Source: Cyclobacteriaceae bacterium
Lineage (GTDB): Bacteria; Bacteroidota; Bacteroidia; Cytophagales; Cyclobacteriaceae
Assembly (NCBI GenBank): GCA_020436085.1
Contig: JAGQYM010000009.1
Coordinates: 1 to 64,000 of the forward strand
DNA: 64,000 nucleotides
Direction of reading: 5' to 3'
Each line of letters opens with the position of its first letter. The stretch's first letter is position 1. The notes below the pieces were generated by a model that did no database searches, was not told where the DNA came from, and saw only the letters and a program-made list of their open reading frames with translations. The translations under genes were made by a program, and so were the position numbers. Of this stretch, positions 62,140 through 64,000 are shown one piece after another.

Positions 62140-63597
62140 ATGTCGTTTTCGTTGGGAGAGATGTTCAAGACCCGTATTGCGTGGGTTAGTTTTGTCACCT
62201 TCTTTAGCCTGCAAGCCATCGTGGCGTGCAAGTCTGACAGGGAAGTTATTACTTATTGCGACTGCGCCACATGGGAAAATTGGGAAAATGCAAGGGAGGC
62301 GCAGTGCGGGTTTATCGAAGTGCCTGAGGACCACGATAAGCCGATGGGCAAGTCAATCAAAGTGGCATTCGCCATCTTCCCATCTCGAAACAAAAATCCA
62401 GACACAGCCCCCGTCTTGATTCTCTCTGCCGGCCCTGGAGGGTCGTTGAGTTCTCCCAACAGGTGGATAAATCACGAATCGAGAAATGTGGGAGATCTGA
62501 TTGTTGCCGAGCAAAGAGGAATTGGTCGGTCAGCTCCGTTACCCGATATCAGTGAAACCTTTATCGACATCATGGCTGCGGATGCTTCTTCCGAAGAAGA
62601 GAAGCAGATCACGTTGAAAGCCATGCAGGAAAAAGTAGCAGAAATTAAATCCAAAGGCATTGACCTGTCGAAGTACAACTCAACCCAAAACGCTAAAGAC
62701 ATGGGTGCGTTGATGGATGCCCTGCCTTACGAAAAATACAATATCTACGGAACGTCATACGGTACCAAGCTTGGCATTATGACGATGAAATATTTTTCTC
62801 CAAAAGTGAGGGCTGCTATTCTGGACGGACCAGCTATTTTGAACAATACTGCGCTTGAGTCTCGCTTTCCAGATTTGATCCGGGCATTCAACAAGCTCTA
62901 CGAAAGTTGCGCAAAGGATTCGACTTGCAAAAATGATCATCCTGACCTTCGTGGTGAAACCATTCACGCTATTCAATCGCTTCGTGAGAATCCCATCACG
63001 GTTCGTCTACTAGATCGCGACTTCACACTCAATCCACAAGACGCGGTGTTTTTTATTCGTTATTTGTTTTATCGCTCCGATGCTTTTTACACTGCTCCTC
63101 GATTCGTGAAGGCCATCAACGAGAGAGACACACTGGCAATTCAGGAGCTGGGAGAATTTCCAGCGAAGCTGCTAAAGGGAGCAAATGCTTCAGCATTTTT
63201 TAGTTACACGACCTACGAAGAATACTCGGAAAACACCCCTTCAAATGTTCAGGCATTCATGAGTTCGAATCCTGAGCTGGCGGAAGGCGTGGCGTGGTTT
63301 CAGGCGTTTATTCCCGCATTGGTACAGTGGCATGATGGGCGTGTGTCACAAGAAGAAAATAAATTTGAAAACATCTCTGTGCCAACACTGATCATTACCA
63401 ACGATGCGGATCCTGTAACGCCTCCGCATAACACGCAGTTATTCGAAGATGCACTTTTGAATGAGCGTGTGCTTCGGCTCAATCGATTTGGACATGGTGC
63501 TGGTGGTAAATGTATCGCTCAAATCAGAACTTCTTTTCTGCTCGATCCATCAAAACCTCTGGATACGTTTTGTCTTGAGAAGGACGACCGAAAATAG
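62140..63597 (+). CDS. S33-type alpha/beta hydrolase lipoprotein (tripeptidyl-aminopeptidase-like)
   Basis: Encodes 485 residues. A lipobox (AIVAC, Cys30) follows a long N-terminus; starting at Met8 (62161) would give a more usual signal length. Alpha/beta-hydrolase motifs: oxyanion loop SAGPGGS, AEQRGIGRSAP, nucleophile elbow GTSYGTK (Ser206), acid TNDADPVTPP (Asp about 423) and base NRFGHGAGG (His about 451). Cysteines near 40-56 may form a disulfide. The TAP-like C-terminal cap fits secreted tripeptidyl or prolyl aminopeptidases of family S33, which cut peptides at the N-terminus. Its stop is 1 bp from that of the convergent ispH. Confidence 0.88.
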   Translation: MSFSLGEMFKTRIAWVSFVTFFSLQAIVACKSDREVITYCDCATWENWENAREAQCGFIEVPEDHDKPMGKSIKVAFAIFPSRNKNPDTAPVLILSAGPGGSLSSPNRWINHESRNVGDLIVAEQRGIGRSAPLPDISETFIDIMAADASSEEEKQITLKAMQEKVAEIKSKGIDLSKYNSTQNAKDMGALMDALPYEKYNIYGTSYGTKLGIMTMKYFSPKVRAAILDGPAILNNTALESRFPDLIRAFNKLYESCAKDSTCKNDHPDLRGETIHAIQSLRENPITVRLLDRDFTLNPQDAVFFIRYLFYRSDAFYTAPRFVKAINERDTLAIQELGEFPAKLLKGANASAFFSYTTYEEYSENTPSNVQAFMSSNPELAEGVAWFQAFIPALVQWHDGRVSQEENKFENISVPTLIITNDADPVTPPHNTQLFEDALLNERVLRLNRFGHGAGGKCIAQIRTSFLLDPSKPLDTFCLEKDDRK

Positions 63598-63598
63598 A

Positions 63599-64000
63599 TC
63601 AATAGGCCTCCAATATTTCCGCCACAGATTTGTGCTCTTTAAAGAAGTCTAAGAGTCGAAGCATGACGCGATCAACCAAAGTGTCTGGGCATGACGCGCC
63701 ACTTGTTAACACAATCTTTACCGGGCGATCACTTGGAAGATAGTTTTCCGTGGTCTTTAACTTTTTACTGTGATAGTCAAAATGCCTGATCTCTTTGTCA
63801 GAGACAATTTCACTTTCGGAATTGATAAAATAGGTTGGAAATTTTCGCTCACACAACTCGACAATGTGGGAGGTATTAGAACTGTTGTAGCCTCCTACCA
63901 CTATGGCAAGATCTGCATCTGTATCTAAAAGCTTGTACGTAGCATCCTGATTATCATTGGTAGCATAGCAAAGCGTATCGCGCGTATCCGCAAAATGATT
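63599..64000 (-). CDS. ispH: 4-hydroxy-3-methylbut-2-enyl diphosphate reductase, C-terminal part
   Basis: The window holds the last 133 residues; the frame is open through the window edge, and the start lies beyond 64000. IspH makes IPP and DMAPP in the last step of the MEP pathway using a 4Fe-4S cluster. Seen: a cluster cysteine in DTLCYATNDNQDA, VVGGYNSSNTSHIVELCE, the FINSESEI stretch, and LTSGASCPDTLVDRVMLRL, which carries the last cluster cysteine and substrate-binding Ser/Asn. The GGYNSSNTSH motif is diagnostic. Starting in the window at Met (63901) would cut the enzyme in half, so that start is wrong. Confidence 0.94.
   Translation of the reverse strand, partial: NHFADTRDTLCYATNDNQDATYKLLDTDADLAIVVGGYNSSNTSHIVELCERKFPTYFINSESEIVSDKEIRHFDYHSKKLKTTENYLPSDRPVKIVLTSGASCPDTLVDRVMLRLLDFFKEHKSVAEILEAY

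Noticed and set aside
1-64000. CRISPR arrays, insertion sequences, prophage genes, integrases, tRNA or rRNA genes
   Set aside because: Every intergenic region above about 80 bp was read; no spaced direct repeats of CRISPR size, no transposase or integrase motifs, and no tRNA-like T-loop or rRNA sequence was seen.

Overview
The window looks like chromosomal core DNA of a member of the Bacteroidota, most likely the order Cytophagales. The reasons are a type IX secretion (T9SS) C-terminal sorting domain (gene at 42764-44542), many lipoproteins with Bacteroidota-type lipoboxes, OmpA proteins fused to beta-propeller and carboxypeptidase-regulatory domains, 800-residue MacB/FtsX-type permeases, a bacterial GH3 protein, and promoters fitting the Bacteroidota -7 box TAnnTTTG. 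No integrase, transposase, CRISPR array, phage gene, rRNA or tRNA was seen. The order was inferred from gene content, not from a marker gene.

Layout. 1-2481: two small exported proteins and an AAA ATPase on the plus strand. 2487-19396: mostly minus-strand envelope and housekeeping genes: AsmA-like protein, class 3 aldehyde dehydrogenase, (plus-strand) transglutaminase-like exported protein, two OmpA-family proteins, patatin/beta-barrel protein, M23 peptidase, DsbD, membrane nucleotide cyclase, M20 dipeptidase. 19571-32775: plus-strand metabolic and maintenance genes: gltB-gltD, fumC, a SPOR-like coiled-coil protein, a collagen-like protein joined to recJ and lptB, and a GH3 acyl-adenylating enzyme. 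32821-33942: two exported thioredoxin-fold genes. 33943-34297: the one long gene-free stretch, with four near-matches to the DnaA box in 107 bp. 34298-40109: small-molecule enzymes and a transporter. 40163-48933: two paralogous permeases flanking a T9SS cargo protein, a TolB-like propeller and a lipoprotein. 49046-57509: YpdA-like reductase, lipoprotein, fructosamine kinase family, amidohydrolase, MaoC, PepSY-type membrane protein, large BNR/sortilin-like exported protein. 57511-64000: an ECF sigma factor overlapping a membrane-protein gene, a frameshifted Zn-dependent amidohydrolase, lipocalin-like protein, S33-type hydrolase lipoprotein and the 3' part of ispH.

Working together. The clearest units are gltB/gltD (glutamate synthase), the collagen-like/recJ/lptB run (2 nt and 1 nt gaps), the TlpA-like/thioredoxin pair, the OmpA pair (13 bp gap), amidohydrolase-maoC, and sigma/membrane protein (56 bp overlap). 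Much of the rest serves the cell envelope: disulfide handling, LPS export, wall cleavage, surface proteins.

No clearly novel defence or mobile system was found. The most useful leads are regulatory: a possible DnaA-binding region, four phased ATGTTA repeats in a divergent promoter, start-codon-adjacent -7 boxes suggesting leaderless mRNAs, and a 10-bp-arm hairpin touching a permease start codon. A single-base frameshift removes the last zinc ligand of the amidohydrolase at 60235-61520. All family assignments rest on motif reading; no database search was run.
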